A stretch of 36,067 bases of DNA from Diphasiastrum complanatum (lineage: Eukaryota > Streptophyta > Lycopodiopsida > Lycopodiales > Lycopodiaceae), in the NCBI GenBank assembly GCA_029204225.1, contig MU835817.1, positions 1 to 36,067 of the forward strand. The letters are read 5' to 3'. Position numbers and translations under genes: made by a program. Positions 18,717-29,399 of the stretch are shown one piece after another. Positions within the stretch are counted from its first letter, which is position 1, and the number at the start of each line of letters is the position of its first letter. The notes below the pieces were generated by a model. The model worked only from the letters and a program-made list of their open reading frames with translations. It was not told the origin of the DNA and ran no database searches.

Positions 18717-19101
18717 ATTCATCATGAAATTATTTTTTTCTTTTTTAAAATGTTAACACAATTGAACTACATCTGCATTTACTCTATGATTCTACACTAA
18801 CATAGATGAGGACTCCCAAAAGAATGGTTACAACAGGGACATTGCACTAGATCACAACTTGGCAAATGGGTGATTTGTTCCAAGCTTGAACTTTCTTTTC
18901 TTTCCAAGGAAATGCGGTACAAAAATTGTGATAGCCTGATAATGAAATGTGATATGCAACTAGGTGATCAACTAAATTCTTCCAAGTTTCAAAAAACAAT
19001 TTGGCAAGATCTGCACAGTTTAGCAGTTTCAATGGGCAAAAACAAGCACACAACACGCAGGCCATGCCCAAAACTTTTAAATAAGGGCACAGGCAACTAA
19101 C
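18717..19101. other. Probable intron sequence, no other feature
   Basis: Between LINE-D and the donor site of the last recognised exon. No motif; the long minus ORF (18847-19272) is exon 7 read through into flanking intron on both sides. Confidence 0.5.
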
Positions 19102-21798
19102 TTTGGAAGCAAACCTAGCCACAGCAGCCATAGCCCAGTTCCAAAACTCTGGAGCTGTACCAAAACGAGCACTAACAGTTGGAACACCTAGCACCTCAAA
19201 AGCAGAGGTGACTTCAGGTAAATTTCTGCACATGCCCACTTTCACTGTCATGTACTGAATTTGGTGCACCAATCCAAAAACAGTAGTTATTGCACAAGTT
19301 AAATTGAATCATGCCAAGCCAGTACAAACCACCAAAAGACAACCTCTTAAGAAGATGCAGAATGTGCCTTATCTACAAAAGAGCAACCTTAGTATACATG
19401 ATCTTGAAATGTCAAATATTCTACTAAAGGAACATATGATTTTCTGAAAAGAGAATACAAAATTATTTTCATGATTTCCTATTGGTCCGTCAATTAAACT
19501 CCAGTTCCTTCCATAAGTCCCAAGTTTTGAAAATCAGGCTCAAATCTTGCTCATGGAATGTCAATAGAGTCTAGACTCAAGTTTTGCTTGGTTTCCTCAA
19601 CCTTGAGATAAGCTTAGAGATTACCCGTGTAAAGAAGGCTTTCTGAGTTCCGAAAATGTACAAACCCACAATGAAAAGTGTTTTTAATCTCCAATGAGGG
19701 TTCTACTACATTTTAACGTTAGAGAGATGACAATTCTGAAATCCAGAAAATGTTAGATGCACCAACATTACAGGTAAAATTCTTCAAATGAAAGAGTTCA
19801 TGATCACCAACTGTAATGTGGGCCAAGAACCTTAAATAATTTGATTAAATAGCAATTTGTTAAATCCTTGAATGTTTCATTTTTTCCAAAAGTAAACCAA
19901 AAATTAAAGAGACACTTTAGGTTTGAAAGCCAAGTGTTTGCACTCCCTGAGGATTTGTCCATAGGTATGATAAGAATTAGCATGCTGAATTTGAAAAAGC
20001 TTGCATTTTCAAAAACAGCACATCCTTTCCAAATGAGGGATCATTTAGATTCTAAAGGCATCACCATGTTGTTTATATTAGTTACTCCGGTTCCTTTCAT
20101 ATACAATCTATAAAGAGGATTCAACTCTCGCAGATAATCTTATGGACTTAGCTGTAAGTTCTGCCAATAGATCTGCTGGACTCAAAGAAAAGTGGTGTTT
20201 ATATGGTGACAGTCGAAGGATAACACCATTCAAGCACATACTAAACAGGCTCAGGGTGAGCTTGGAGACTCACAGTAAGTACACATTTCTCTTGCCAATG
20301 CCTTTTCCAAAATCAACTAAAAGCTCGCTACTATAAGGCCTCCTTTTCACTTGCTCACCTACAAAGAGTAGCAAACTCTTAGCATCTCTAAGTTTACTTC
20401 TGATAAGAATTTGATGAAAATAGAACGGTCTCCCTTACCTATTCTTCATTTAATGGCATCAACTGAAACAAAAGATGACACTAATTGCTAAAATAGCTGA
20501 CTAATTCAGGAAAAACTACCTTGACTGTAAGCCAAGACCTCTTCCCCTAGCAGAAGAAAGCTTGTCGCAAGTATGGTGGGACCCACCCCACCAGATCCAG
20601 CTGTAAAGTAAGAAAACCTGAAAACGTTCTTAGAATCTGAACATCAGAACCCAGAAAAGGCCATACCTAAACTAGGGTAGCTGAGTACAGCCTTTACACT
20701 GGATGGTCCAATGTGTCACTTCAAGTAGATGGACAAGACAACAGATGCTAAATGGCATAAGGAGAACTTAGAAGTAGTGTACACTAGGTCACTTCTATAA
20801 GACAATTTTTGAACGGATTCTGAGAATGTGAAACAGTTCTGTCAAAAAAAAAATTACAATTCCTGCTCCAAATTGAACGTTCGCATGAGAATGAAGCCTA
20901 CCGCAAACGGTCGGGTTTACTAACTGAACCATCAGCTGAACCTGTTATAGCCGAGCGGACAAGTTCTGCTGCCATTACTGACGAGACATTTAAGCATTAG
21001 ATGCATCATATGGTAACTGAATCCCCATTGAGCAACTGGAAAATCTACCCTTAAGAGTCAACCCCAAGAAGATCATTCTCTATGTTGCAAGATTCGAACA
21101 TTTTGCACAAATTCTAAATCGTTTGTATAGATTCAATGCCAAAAGGTCTCATGAAGGCTTACTGTTGCTAACTCCGGGATAAATGCCTGCTGAGACTATT
21201 GCTGAAACATTTGAGGCAACTGCCTTAGCATGTAATTGCTTAGCTCGTTGCGCATATTGCAGATCATCACAGACATCAACGTAACTAACCTGTGCGGATA
21301 TTCCAAACCACAGGAGAGGTCATCAATAAAACTAAAAGCAAACAAACTTGATGAAAAGGGCACATTTTGTTACATTAAGGCATCATCCTTCGAAAGGAAC
21401 AGTTTCACAATTCTAGTCTGAAATTGCACAAATGCGGTCATGAAGAAACACAAACAAAACTATAAATGAAACACAAGATCAAAATCTCAAAATTAGACCT
21501 TGCTGTGTATAGCAGCTTCTAGGACACTGCACTTCTCACGGCGCTGAAAGGGACCAGCCGCATGGATTACGAGATCGGCATCTGCATTCAAGTCTGCTAG
21601 TAAGCCTCCTAATAGAAAAGTTTGGTACTGCGTAATTTCAAACTGTACTTTCTAAAAAGCTGGCAGTATGCAGTTGAACTTGTTCTGGCACTGCAGTCAC
21701 CATCAAGCACTGATCTCAGGGATGATTCATCTTCGATGTCAATAGCCAAATACTTTGTCCTTTCTCCCAGCTCAGCTACTAGTGCCTCCCCTTTCTCC
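19102..21798 (-). CDS. Saccharopine-dehydrogenase-like NAD(P)-binding oxidoreductase, seven internal exons
   Basis: Exons on the minus strand: 21701-21798, 21499-21593, 21163-21289, 20902-20977, 20520-20617, 20274-20358, 19102-19225. All six introns have GT/AG borders and the phases fit, giving about 234 codons without a stop. Landmarks in order: EKGEALVAELGERTKYLAID (end of the first Rossmann half), ADLVIHAAGPFQ, YVDVCDD, AGIYPGVSN, MAAELVRSA, FSYFTAGSGGVGPTILATSF, VDFGKGIGKRNVYLLNLPEV, VPTVSARFGTAPEFWNW. This order matches the plant protein typified by Arabidopsis At1g50450, annotated as saccharopine dehydrogenase; its true substrate is uncertain. Missing here are the first exon with the GxGGxG nucleotide loop and the C-terminal third. 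LINE-C/Gypsy II lie upstream and LINE-D downstream. It may be a long-intron gene continuing outside the window, or a broken one. Confidence 0.88.
19226..20273 (-). other. 1,048-bp intron between exons 6 and 7
   Basis: The longest intron recognised in the gene, with GT at 20273-20272 and TGCAG at the lower end. No transposon was recognised inside it. The short plus ORFs here and at 20142-20336 overlap intron or antisense exon. Confidence 0.7.
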
Positions 21799-22159
21799 CT
21801 AGCATCCACCATCATGTATGCAATAACTTTAAGACCAAAAAAAGGTGTAACCCGCAGATATTTTGACACTATATAAATTTGAAGTGAGAAAATCACTATC
21901 CATGTAGATCCTAAAGTGATCAAAATGGATACATACAATCAGTGGGAGTGAAAAAAGAATTTCAGTGTCCAAGAGTAAAACTCATAAGATGAGGATAAGA
22001 GGTTGTTGAATGTAACTGGTAAATAGAAAAGCACTACAAAACTTGAGATTGTTAAGAACAGTTAAGTAAGCAAGTGATGAGCGCAAAGCCATATTGAAAG
22101 AAGTATACAAGTTAAATGTGAAAGATTGAGTGCTGTTACACACTGCTTAGAAACGAATG
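21799..22159. other. Upstream intron, no other feature
   Basis: Runs from the acceptor of the first recognised exon to LINE-C. No coding match to the expected nucleotide-binding exon on the minus strand. Confidence 0.5.
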
Positions 22160-22179
22160 TAAAAGTCATTCCCGCTCAC

Positions 22180-22891
22180 GTGTCCGACATCTACCCCTAT
22201 GTCGGAACCTGTCTCTGCTCTTATGTCTTATGATTACACTCCCTCTAAATCTGTGGAGGGATTTCTTGTCTATGAATTAAGCTTCTTTCTTATAACAAGA
22301 ATAAGCAACGTATAAGCTCTTTGGAAGCGGAAAATGGCAAGGTCAAGCGAAATTGAGGGACTTACAAGATGAAAATTTGCAACTTAAGGGGCAGCTGGAT
22401 GAGGACAAAGGAGAACAGGACCTGCTTGAAGAAACAGCGGAAAAAGATACTTCTTTGGAAAAGGGGAGAAGAACATGGGCCTCACTGTTGAAGAAGGTAA
22501 ATCTGAACCGAATGTTAAGAATGTTCTTGTTGAGTCCACCATAGAATCTGTTCTTTCGGAACAGGAAAGAAGAGCAAAACAAATCTCTTAACATTCATGT
22601 AAGATGGATCCCAAACCCATTGATGAAGCTAAAGACCTGCTCACCAACAAACTCTCTCACACAGTAGATGGTTCGGACACTGCATGGAGAGGCAAATTTG
22701 ATGATAACCTACTGTTTTTTAAGTTTCGTTCGATAGAACAACGTATTGCAGCCTTAAAGCTTAGGGGCAATCTCAAAGGCACCTTTATTTTTATGGATGA
22801 TGACCAAATCCTTCTTGAAGCAAAAGAAAGAGGCCAAAAGGTAGTTTTCATCGACGGGAAACCGAGATTTTATGACAAACCTGCATACTAG
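22180..22891 (+). pseudogene. LINE-C ORF1, broken
   Basis: 22353-22544 reads LQDENLQLKGQLDEDKGEQ (coiled coil) and TWASLLKK, which aligns with SWASVLKK of LINE-B. 22604-22891 is open for 95 codons: SIEQRIAALKLRGNLKGTF, IFMDDDQ, KGQKVVFIDGKPRFYD-like, equal to the C-terminal block of LINE-B ORF1. Frames are broken between the two parts. ORF1 protein would bind the LINE RNA. Confidence 0.75.
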
Positions 22892-22924
22892 GGTCTCGGG
22901 GCTCCCGGGCTTAGGAGCAGCCCG

Positions 22925-23697
22925 AGATCCCCGAATAAGCTCAAATTAGGCTTTTCGAATTGTAATGGTTTTCATTCATCATCAACAACATGTGATTTAC
23001 AAGATTTTCTTGGTCGATGTGACATTCTTTTATTGGCAGAAACTCACGAGTCTTAAGTATTGTCCTCTTCCGTGTGTTAAGGATCATTCTTGGTACTCAG
23101 CATTCAGACCATTTATGAGGGGGAAAACTTCACGTGGATCAGGAGGAGTGGCCTACTTATATAGGGATGCTTGTTCTTCAGTTTTCAGGTTGGTTAAGCA
23201 GGATTCATTTGCTTGCTTCATTTGGTTTCAGTTTTTTGGACAGGCATTGGGGCTTTCTCAGGATGTATTCTTGGCAGTTTGCTATATTGCTCCTCAGACT
23301 TCTGTTTTTGTAGATTTTGGTGGTGACCCATTCCAGGTTCTTTCAGATGACATAGCCAGTTTCTCTCTACAGGGGTATATCTTATTAGCGGGAGATTTTA
23401 ATGCCCGCACGTCCACGAAACAGTCTGAGTTTCACGCTGATGAGGGATCACTTCCAGCTTTATCCCTTGGATACAGGATTAAGCAAGACTTCACAGGATG
23501 CAGAGACACCAGTGACTTCTTTCGGTGAGAAGCTACTTAAGCTGATTGAGGCACATTCGTTGACCATCTTGAATGGTCTTTCGCAGTGGCCATCCTCTTC
23601 TTCATTTACATGTCACCCACATGGGGGGGCAAACAATGTGGTTGACTACTTTATTGGATCACCAACTTTGCTCCCTCACCTATCTGACTTTAGTATC
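22925..23697 (+). pseudogene. LINE-C endonuclease domain, frameshifted, split by Gypsy II
   Basis: Starts with SNCNGFHSSSTTCDLQDFLG and LLLAETHES in one frame, moves to 22965-23528 (RGSGGVAYLYRDA, LLAGDFNARTSTKQSEF) and then to 23401-23892 (LNGLSQWPS...HPHGGANNVVDYFIGSP). The last catalytic motif LSDHSML is on the far side of Gypsy II at about 31000, so the insertion cut the domain between VVDY and SDH. Confidence 0.85.
23693..23697. repeat. Gypsy II target-site duplication, left (GTATC)
   Basis: GTATC directly before TGTTGC; the same bases follow the other LTR at 30985-30989. Confidence 0.95.
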
Positions 23698-24049
23698 TGT
23701 TGCATCTCCCTAAGATCTCCGATTGCCTTGAGGGTTACTGCACACCCCATACCAGTGACGACGCAACCGTATCCGCCCATCCATAGGGTCACAACCGACC
23801 CACCCCCATGCACTAGAGCTATCGACATAATTATGCCTAGTCAAGCCGGTAGACTAAGTGAATGGAAAGAGGGAAACCCCACCACTATATAGGCATAGCT
23901 TAGTGGGTCCCATCAAGCACGGTCCTGTCGGTGACACATGACCACCTAGGATGGTGACGCGTGGCACCTAAACATGTCGATAACACTAGACCTGCGTCAT
24001 GCGCCTTGCGAGGCCGTCACTGAAGGGCATACCGTAATGGTACATAACA
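23698..24049 (-). repeat. Gypsy II 3' LTR (352 bp)
   Basis: TGTTGCATC...ACATAACA. TATATA box at 23886-23891. Lacks about 110 bp present in the other LTR (around 30679-30788), but keeps about 16 bp (around GGTGACGCGTGGCACC) that the other has lost. Confidence 0.95.
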
Positions 24050-24064
24050 TCCCCCCCCCCATAA
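24050..24064 (-). other. Gypsy II polypurine tract
   Basis: On the minus strand ATGGGGGGGGGGGA abuts the LTR start TGTTATG. Confidence 0.85.
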
Positions 24065-24435
24065 AAACTTCCTTCTATGGGAAAAAACCAAGGAATCTAA
24101 GTCTCAAATCGTCTCCCCTTTCCCAAGTGTCCTTGACTTACCTTTCCAACGAATCAGATGTTCAAAAATCAAACGATTTCTCAGCTGATGACATCGGGTA
24201 TCCATGATCCTTTCCAATGTTTGAGGGTACCTTCCGAACCGTGTTTGAATCAAGTTTGAATCGGGAAAGAATCGACTTCTCCAGGTTCGAACCGGTGAAT
24301 CGGTTTTAGGGTTTTTTTTTAAAACATTAATGTCACAGCATACATATTACATATTACATATGTCATATTCCAATGTACCATGTGCATGGTTAGTTAGTGG
24401 TAAATTAGCAAATGTTCAATGATTCGAATTTCACG

Positions 24436-24720
24436 AAAATGACAAAACACACACACACATTGTCAAACACACACACACACATTTGTCAAACACACACACA
24501 CACACATTTGTCAAACACACACAAAAACACACACACACACACATTTGTCAACAGTCACACACACACACATGTCAACAGTCACACACACACAGCTCCACCC
24601 TTGTCTCTCTCTCTCTCTCGGATCTCTCTCTCTCTCGGGCGCGAAACTGTTTGGATCTCTCTCTCTCTTGAGCGCGGATCCTGTCTCGGATCTCTCTCTC
24701 TCTCTCTCTCTCTCGGGTGC
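24436..24720. repeat. (CA)n minisatellite with TTTGTCAA spacers, then (TC)n
   Basis: From 24445 to 24595, (CA)n blocks alternate with a TTTGTCAAA or TGTCAACAGT spacer at least five times; 24603-24715 holds TC runs separated by CGGAT or GGGCGCG-like words. It lies between the end of pol and the 3' LTR of Gypsy II, where chromoviruses usually have only a short untranslated stretch. Confidence 0.9.
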
Positions 24721-24889
24721 GGAAATCTCGGAACCTTCGGGATTGAAACTCTATTGCGAGGAGTAGGACGTCCGACGAGCAGGTAACGAGTTTTTTTTTT
24801 TTTTGTGGAAAACGGTTCGAACAGCAAAAAAACGGTTCGAACTGGACCTTTTCAAAAAGGACTTTCAAATCGCGGTTCTTTCAACGAAT

Positions 24890-25130
24890 CGCGATTCGAC
24901 ACAACATTGATCCTTTCTGGTTCATTTGGTACAAAAGCAATCAAATCCTCCAATAACACTAGATCATCTATGGGAATCAGGTCATCTTTCCCACCAAGTC
25001 ATTCCTTTAAACGACTAACATGGAATACAAGATGGACCTTAGTTCCAACAGGGAGTTCTAGTTTATACGCAGCCCTACCAATCTTGTAAGAACTTTGAAA
25101 GGACCGCTAAAATGTGGAGATAACTTCGGA
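24890..25130 (-). pseudogene. Gypsy II integrase C-terminal tail
   Basis: The minus strand reads [10 protein letters not shown], then after a frame change [26 protein letters not shown]-stop-LGGKDDLIPI and AFVPNEPERINV. It aligns with the Gypsy I tail up to VPEKVVDV. The chromodomain that follows in Gypsy I is not visible here: sequence after PERIN turns into repeats. Confidence 0.75.
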
Positions 25131-26160
25131 CATTTCCCCGTTCGAAGTGTCTTAGAGTCTTTTGAGATTCTAAGATACACCCAATCACCGATCTCAAATT
25201 CTCGAGGAGCGAGGCTTTGATTAGCATAGAATTGGGCTCATCCTGAGCCGATCTAATGCTTTCCCTAGCCACTTGCAACATTTCCTGCATATCATGCAAG
25301 AAATCCGCTGCAGCTTGCACCTTGAGGCCTTTGAGTCCAACGGAGATAGGGGAACGAGGCTGAAAGCCGTATAGGAGCATAAAAGGACTGAAACCAGTGG
25401 CAGAATGCTTCATACTATTGTATACGAACTCAACCATTGGGAGGTACTTTTCCCAATCTGATTGTCGCCTAGAAACGTATGCGCGAAGCATATCTTCCAT
25501 CAACTGGTTGACACGTTCGGTCTAACCATCGGTTTCTGGGTGATCCGTAGACGATAGACTTAAAGTAGTTTCCAGTCTCTCAAAGACTACCTTGCAGAAC
25601 TTGCCAGTGAACTTGGAATCACGATCACTAACAATATTGTTCGGCAAACCATACAACCTGAACAACTTTTCAACGAAGAGTTGAGCAAGTTTTGAAGCTT
25701 TGGCAGTAGTTTTTGTTGGAATAAATTGCGCCATTTTGGTTAGCCTGTCAACTACTACCCAAATGGCATCGTGATCCTTCCCAGATTTAGGAAGTTCGAC
25801 CACAAAATCCATGGAAATACTTTCCCACTTCTTGCTGGGAATTTCCAACGGATGTAACAGACCAGCTGCTTTGAGTCTTTCCGCTTTATTTACTTGGCAC
25901 TGTTCACACTTTTGAACATATGCCTCGACATGATCTTTCATTTTTGGCCAATAAAATTCTCTTTTAACAAGGTCAAGTGTCCTCAGTATACCAAGGTGTC
26001 CCACACTAGGGCTATCGGTGGCACTCATGCAGGATTTGGGCCCTAATGTCCGCGATATCTGGTACACAAACTTTTCCTCTACGGAAAAGTAAACCATTCC
26101 GAATGGAATAATCATCAAGTATCTTCTCTTCGAAAGATTTCTTAGAATCCTGCTTTCCAA
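25075..26160 (-). pseudogene. Gypsy II integrase
   Basis: Starts after RNase H with the HHCC zinc finger (GHLGILRTLDLVKREFYWP, CEQCQVNKA). The catalytic core has SMDFVVELPKS (Asp), NIVSDRDSKFTGKF (Asp), HPETDG and then TAG near 25522 where Gln is expected before TERVNQ (Glu). 25075-25503 continues MEDMLRAYVSRRQSDWEKYL and NSMKHSATGFSPFMLLYGFQ. The D,D35E order is intact apart from the stop. The enzyme would join element DNA to the chromosome. Confidence 0.9.
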
Positions 26161-26382
26161 GATTATTTCTCATAATAGAGCTTCCTGCCAAGACTTCTTG
26201 CCAAGTACGACCAAAAAACTCATCGGTTCGACAAAGATCTCGCAAAGAAAGATACAACTCGGATTGGAACTCAACAAAGCATAACTGATTAACCTCTCCA
26301 ATCCGGCTCAAAGCATCAGCGACACAATTCGACGTACCCTGACGGTACTTAATGGCGAATTTTCGAACTCTTGTATGAGTTC

Positions 26383-26930
26383 CTACCAACGGGCCTTACG
26401 ACCCCTAAGGTCTGAGGCATCACAGATATACTTAAGAGACTCGTGATCCGTCATAACCATGATTTCAGATCCGTACAAATAATGTCTCCAGATCTTTAGC
26501 GCATGGATGACAGCAAAAAGTTCCTTCTCATAAGTAGAATACCTACTTTGAGTTGGGTCCAACTTCTTGCTTTTGAAAGCCACAAGTCTACCATCCTGGT
26601 AAAGGACTGCACCCACCGCATAGTCAGTAGCATCCGTTTCCACTAGGAAAGGTCTGCTAGGGTCCACTATGTGTAAGATAGGGGCTATAGACACTAACAT
26701 CTTCAAAGCTTCAAAGCTTTGATTAAGTCCATCGGTCCAAATAACAAGTGGACTGATTTTCGAACGCCTTCCGACCTTCTTCTTATTACCCTTTTAGTTT
26801 TTCGTTTGGCTTTCTTCACTCCCTTAAGAAGATTCGTTAGAGGCAATGCAATTAAGGCATAGTCTTTAATGAATTTATGGAAAAACCCTGTGAAGCCCAA
26901 AAAAGATTTAACTTCCCTAATGGTTTTCAA
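26383..26930 (-). pseudogene. Gypsy II RT end and RNase H
   Basis: 26703-26930 gives TIREVKSFLGFTGFFHKFIK, the RT connection. 26383-26706 gives FLVETDATDYAVGAVLYQDG, YSTYEKELFAVIHALKIWRH, MVMTDHESLKYICD: RNase H with its Asp/Glu/Asp residues kept. A frameshift separates the two, near a lysine-rich insertion (KKAKRKTKRVIRRR), and another follows before the integrase part (VADALSRIGEVNQL). Confidence 0.88.
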
Positions 26931-27290
26931 GATAGGCCAATCACGAACTTTCTGGACCTTACGTAATCGATCTCAAGGCCTCGATCGGAAACGATATGTC
27001 CCAAGTACTTGAGTCTTGTTTGAAAGAACTCACACTTAGACTCCTTAGCATAAAGCTTTGTCTGCCCAATGCCTTAGATTATCTAAGACTGTATGCAAAT
27101 GCGCCTCATGCTCCTCAAGAGTCTTACTATAAAGCAGAATGTCGTCCAAAAATACCACGAGAAACTTCCCTAGATATGGACGAAGAATATCGTTCATCGT
27201 CTGTTGGAAGGTTGTCGGGGCATTAGTTAGACCAAAGGGTAAAACTAAAAATTCCTAATGGCCATACCTAGAACGAAAATCAATTTGGAA
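26930..27290 (-). pseudogene. Gypsy II reverse transcriptase core, frameshifted
   Basis: After the frame break near 27257 the minus strand continues [40 protein letters not shown] (catalytic FLDD box at about 27150-27180) and HEAHLHTVL. Gypsy I has the equivalent with YLDD. Confidence 0.85.
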
Positions 27291-29395
27291 ACATCCCCCT
27301 CGTGAATTCTAATTTGATGATACCCCGACCTAAGGTCCAATTTGGTGAAATACTTAGCACCATTCAATCGGTCCATTAAGTCGTCCATCCGAGGTGAGGG
27401 ATAATGGTTCTTAATAGTCATTTTAATAAAAAATTTGTAATCGACACAAAGACGAAGGCCGCCGTCTTTCTTGCCGGTTAACAAAACAGGAGCTCCCCAA
27501 GGGGACTTATTGGGCCTAATGTGGCCCTTAAGTAATAACTCCTTAAGTTGACTAGCAACCTCATCTTCTTCCTTTGGGCTCATCATGTAGGGAAAAAGCG
27601 ATACAGGAGAGCTGTCGAGAAGGAGATCTATGTGATGTTCTCCCCGAGAGGGGGGAAGACCCTTAGGCAACTGCTCATGGAATATATCACTATATTCCTC
27701 CCTAAGTCTTTTAAAGATTTTGCCCTCAGGCGTAGATTCTAGATTAACATCAGAAAAAGACATTGTTTTAGGGAAAGACGATACATCAACATTGAAAGTA
27801 TGAGTAACAAAAGCATCCATGTACGATTCATCTTTCAGATAACATAAATACAAATGATACTCATAATCTAAAATGCATTGATTAGCCTCATGAGCACTTA
27901 CAAAAGGTGGATCAGGCTCATCGCCTTTAAGACAAACCATAGAGCCATTATGCAAGAAAGATATACTATGTGAAACATAATCTTTCTTTAACAACTCATT
28001 CCTAGCATGAAACCATTCCTTACCTAGGATTGAATCTACCTTATCAAGATTCATAACATGAAAAGACAAATTATCTACATAGTTCTGAATCTTTAACGGC
28101 ATGTGGGGGACAAAGTGGTCCCAGACCTGCTGCTCCCCACCAGCTGCCATCCTAACCACGTACTTGTGGTCACTTGGTGCGGTTGCCAACTGCGGCTTCT
28201 GCATCAACTTAGCATTAATAAAATTATGCGTAGAACCATCGTCAAAAAGAACACTCACAGGTTGGCTATTTACGAACCCACTCATACGAATGAGGTCGTG
28301 AGGTCCAAAAACCGCAGTGTTAAAACAACAATTACTACAAACTGTTTCATCTTTAAAAGATACATCAATGCAAGAAATAGAAGAGTTACCTGGTGCCTTA
28401 AAGGAGCAGCCACCCTTCTTCCGTCTCTTCGGGTAGTCCTTGGAAAGGTGCCCCTTCTCCATGCAGGAGAAACACAACCCGTCGATTTTGGCCTTATCAA
28501 AGTCAGCTCTCTCCAACCGAGGGCGCTTTTTTTTCTTTTTCGAAGGGGAAGCTTCGTCAACAATACGCACTTTTTCCTTTTTGAAGGAAGGGCCCGAAGA
28601 GGGTTTGTCTTTGAAATCCAGCTTCTGCTGCTCTTTGGGGGTCATTGTGTGCGTATCGTCGAAAATTCGAGCGAAACATACGGCATCCTCTAAGGATTGT
28701 GGTTGATTGCGGCGGACCTCCAACTGATATTCTTTGGGCAAGCCCAAAATGAAATGCAGCTTAAGCAGAACTCCGTCTATGCGGTTAACAAACCGCGAAG
28801 CTGCCTCTTGGAAGTCTTGCAAGTAGATATCCAATGGTTTCGTCCCCATTTGCAAAGTTGCAAATCAACGATAATATTCAAAATCGTCAAGGACAGGCAT
28901 AAAGGCGGCCTTAAAGGCTACCTGAAAGTCATCCCAAGTTAAGGGGACTGTAGCACGCTCCTTAAGATCTTGCCACCATAAATATGCTTTTCCTCGCAAA
29001 AACATAATGGCAGTAGCAATCCGGGAGCTGTCTGACAGATCGTGCATGGAGAAATGTGAAGTCCATCGATCAAGCCATGCCAAGACCACGGCTTGGTGTC
29101 TATCCTTTTTCTCCCCAGTGAAAAACTCCGGGGTAAACATCGGGTTAAGAAGTGCCTGCCGAGATTGGGACATAGCCCACAGCAACTCGGTCTCCGCCCG
29201 TTCATGCGTAGAGCGCATGTCGATAATTTGTTCTTGCAACAAATTTATCGCACATGTCATTTGCTCCATATCAGTCCTCGGGGGACTTGGAGTCTGAGAA
29301 ACATCCATAGGAGTATCCATGGCAAAAGCAGTATGCAGCAAAAAGTTAGAGGAAAAACGGAGAACAACGGTATCAAAACCGTTAAAAACTGACAA
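27245..29395 (-). pseudogene. Gypsy II Gag-protease-RT in a single frame, one internal TGA
   Basis: Likely start at MDTPMDVSQTP (about 29320); more upstream codons are open. Gag: LSDSSRIATAIMFLRGKAYL, WWQDLKERA. At about 28863 a TGA replaces a codon that is Arg in Gypsy I (R-FATLQMG), and the same frame then runs 536 codons. Zinc knuckle [14 protein letters not shown] has Tyr instead of the last Cys. Protease: [17 protein letters not shown] start: [33 protein letters not shown], ending in a frameshift at about 27257. Gag and Pol share one frame, as in many plant chromoviruses. Confidence 0.92.
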
Positions 29396-29399
29396 CTAG

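Larger units (their letters stand above)
22160..23697 (+). mobile_element. LINE-C, 5' part (ORF1 and endonuclease)
   Basis: The plus-strand LINE continues beyond Gypsy II at 30990. This part holds degenerate ORF1 and most of the ORF2 endonuclease. The 5' edge is approximate: the first homologous stretch is YTPSKSVEGF near 22230, which aligns with YTPSKSTELF of LINE-B. It is antisense to the dehydrogenase-like gene. Confidence 0.85.

Noticed and set aside
20142-20336. Plus-strand ORF of 64 codons
   Set aside because: Overlaps exon 6 of the dehydrogenase-like gene in antisense and its neighbouring intron.
24412-24868. His/Thr-rich and Arg/Glu-rich ORFs on both strands
   Set aside because: They are translations of CA and TC microsatellites.
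28103-28693. 196-codon plus-strand ORF
   Set aside because: It is antisense to the well-supported gag/protease frame of Gypsy II.
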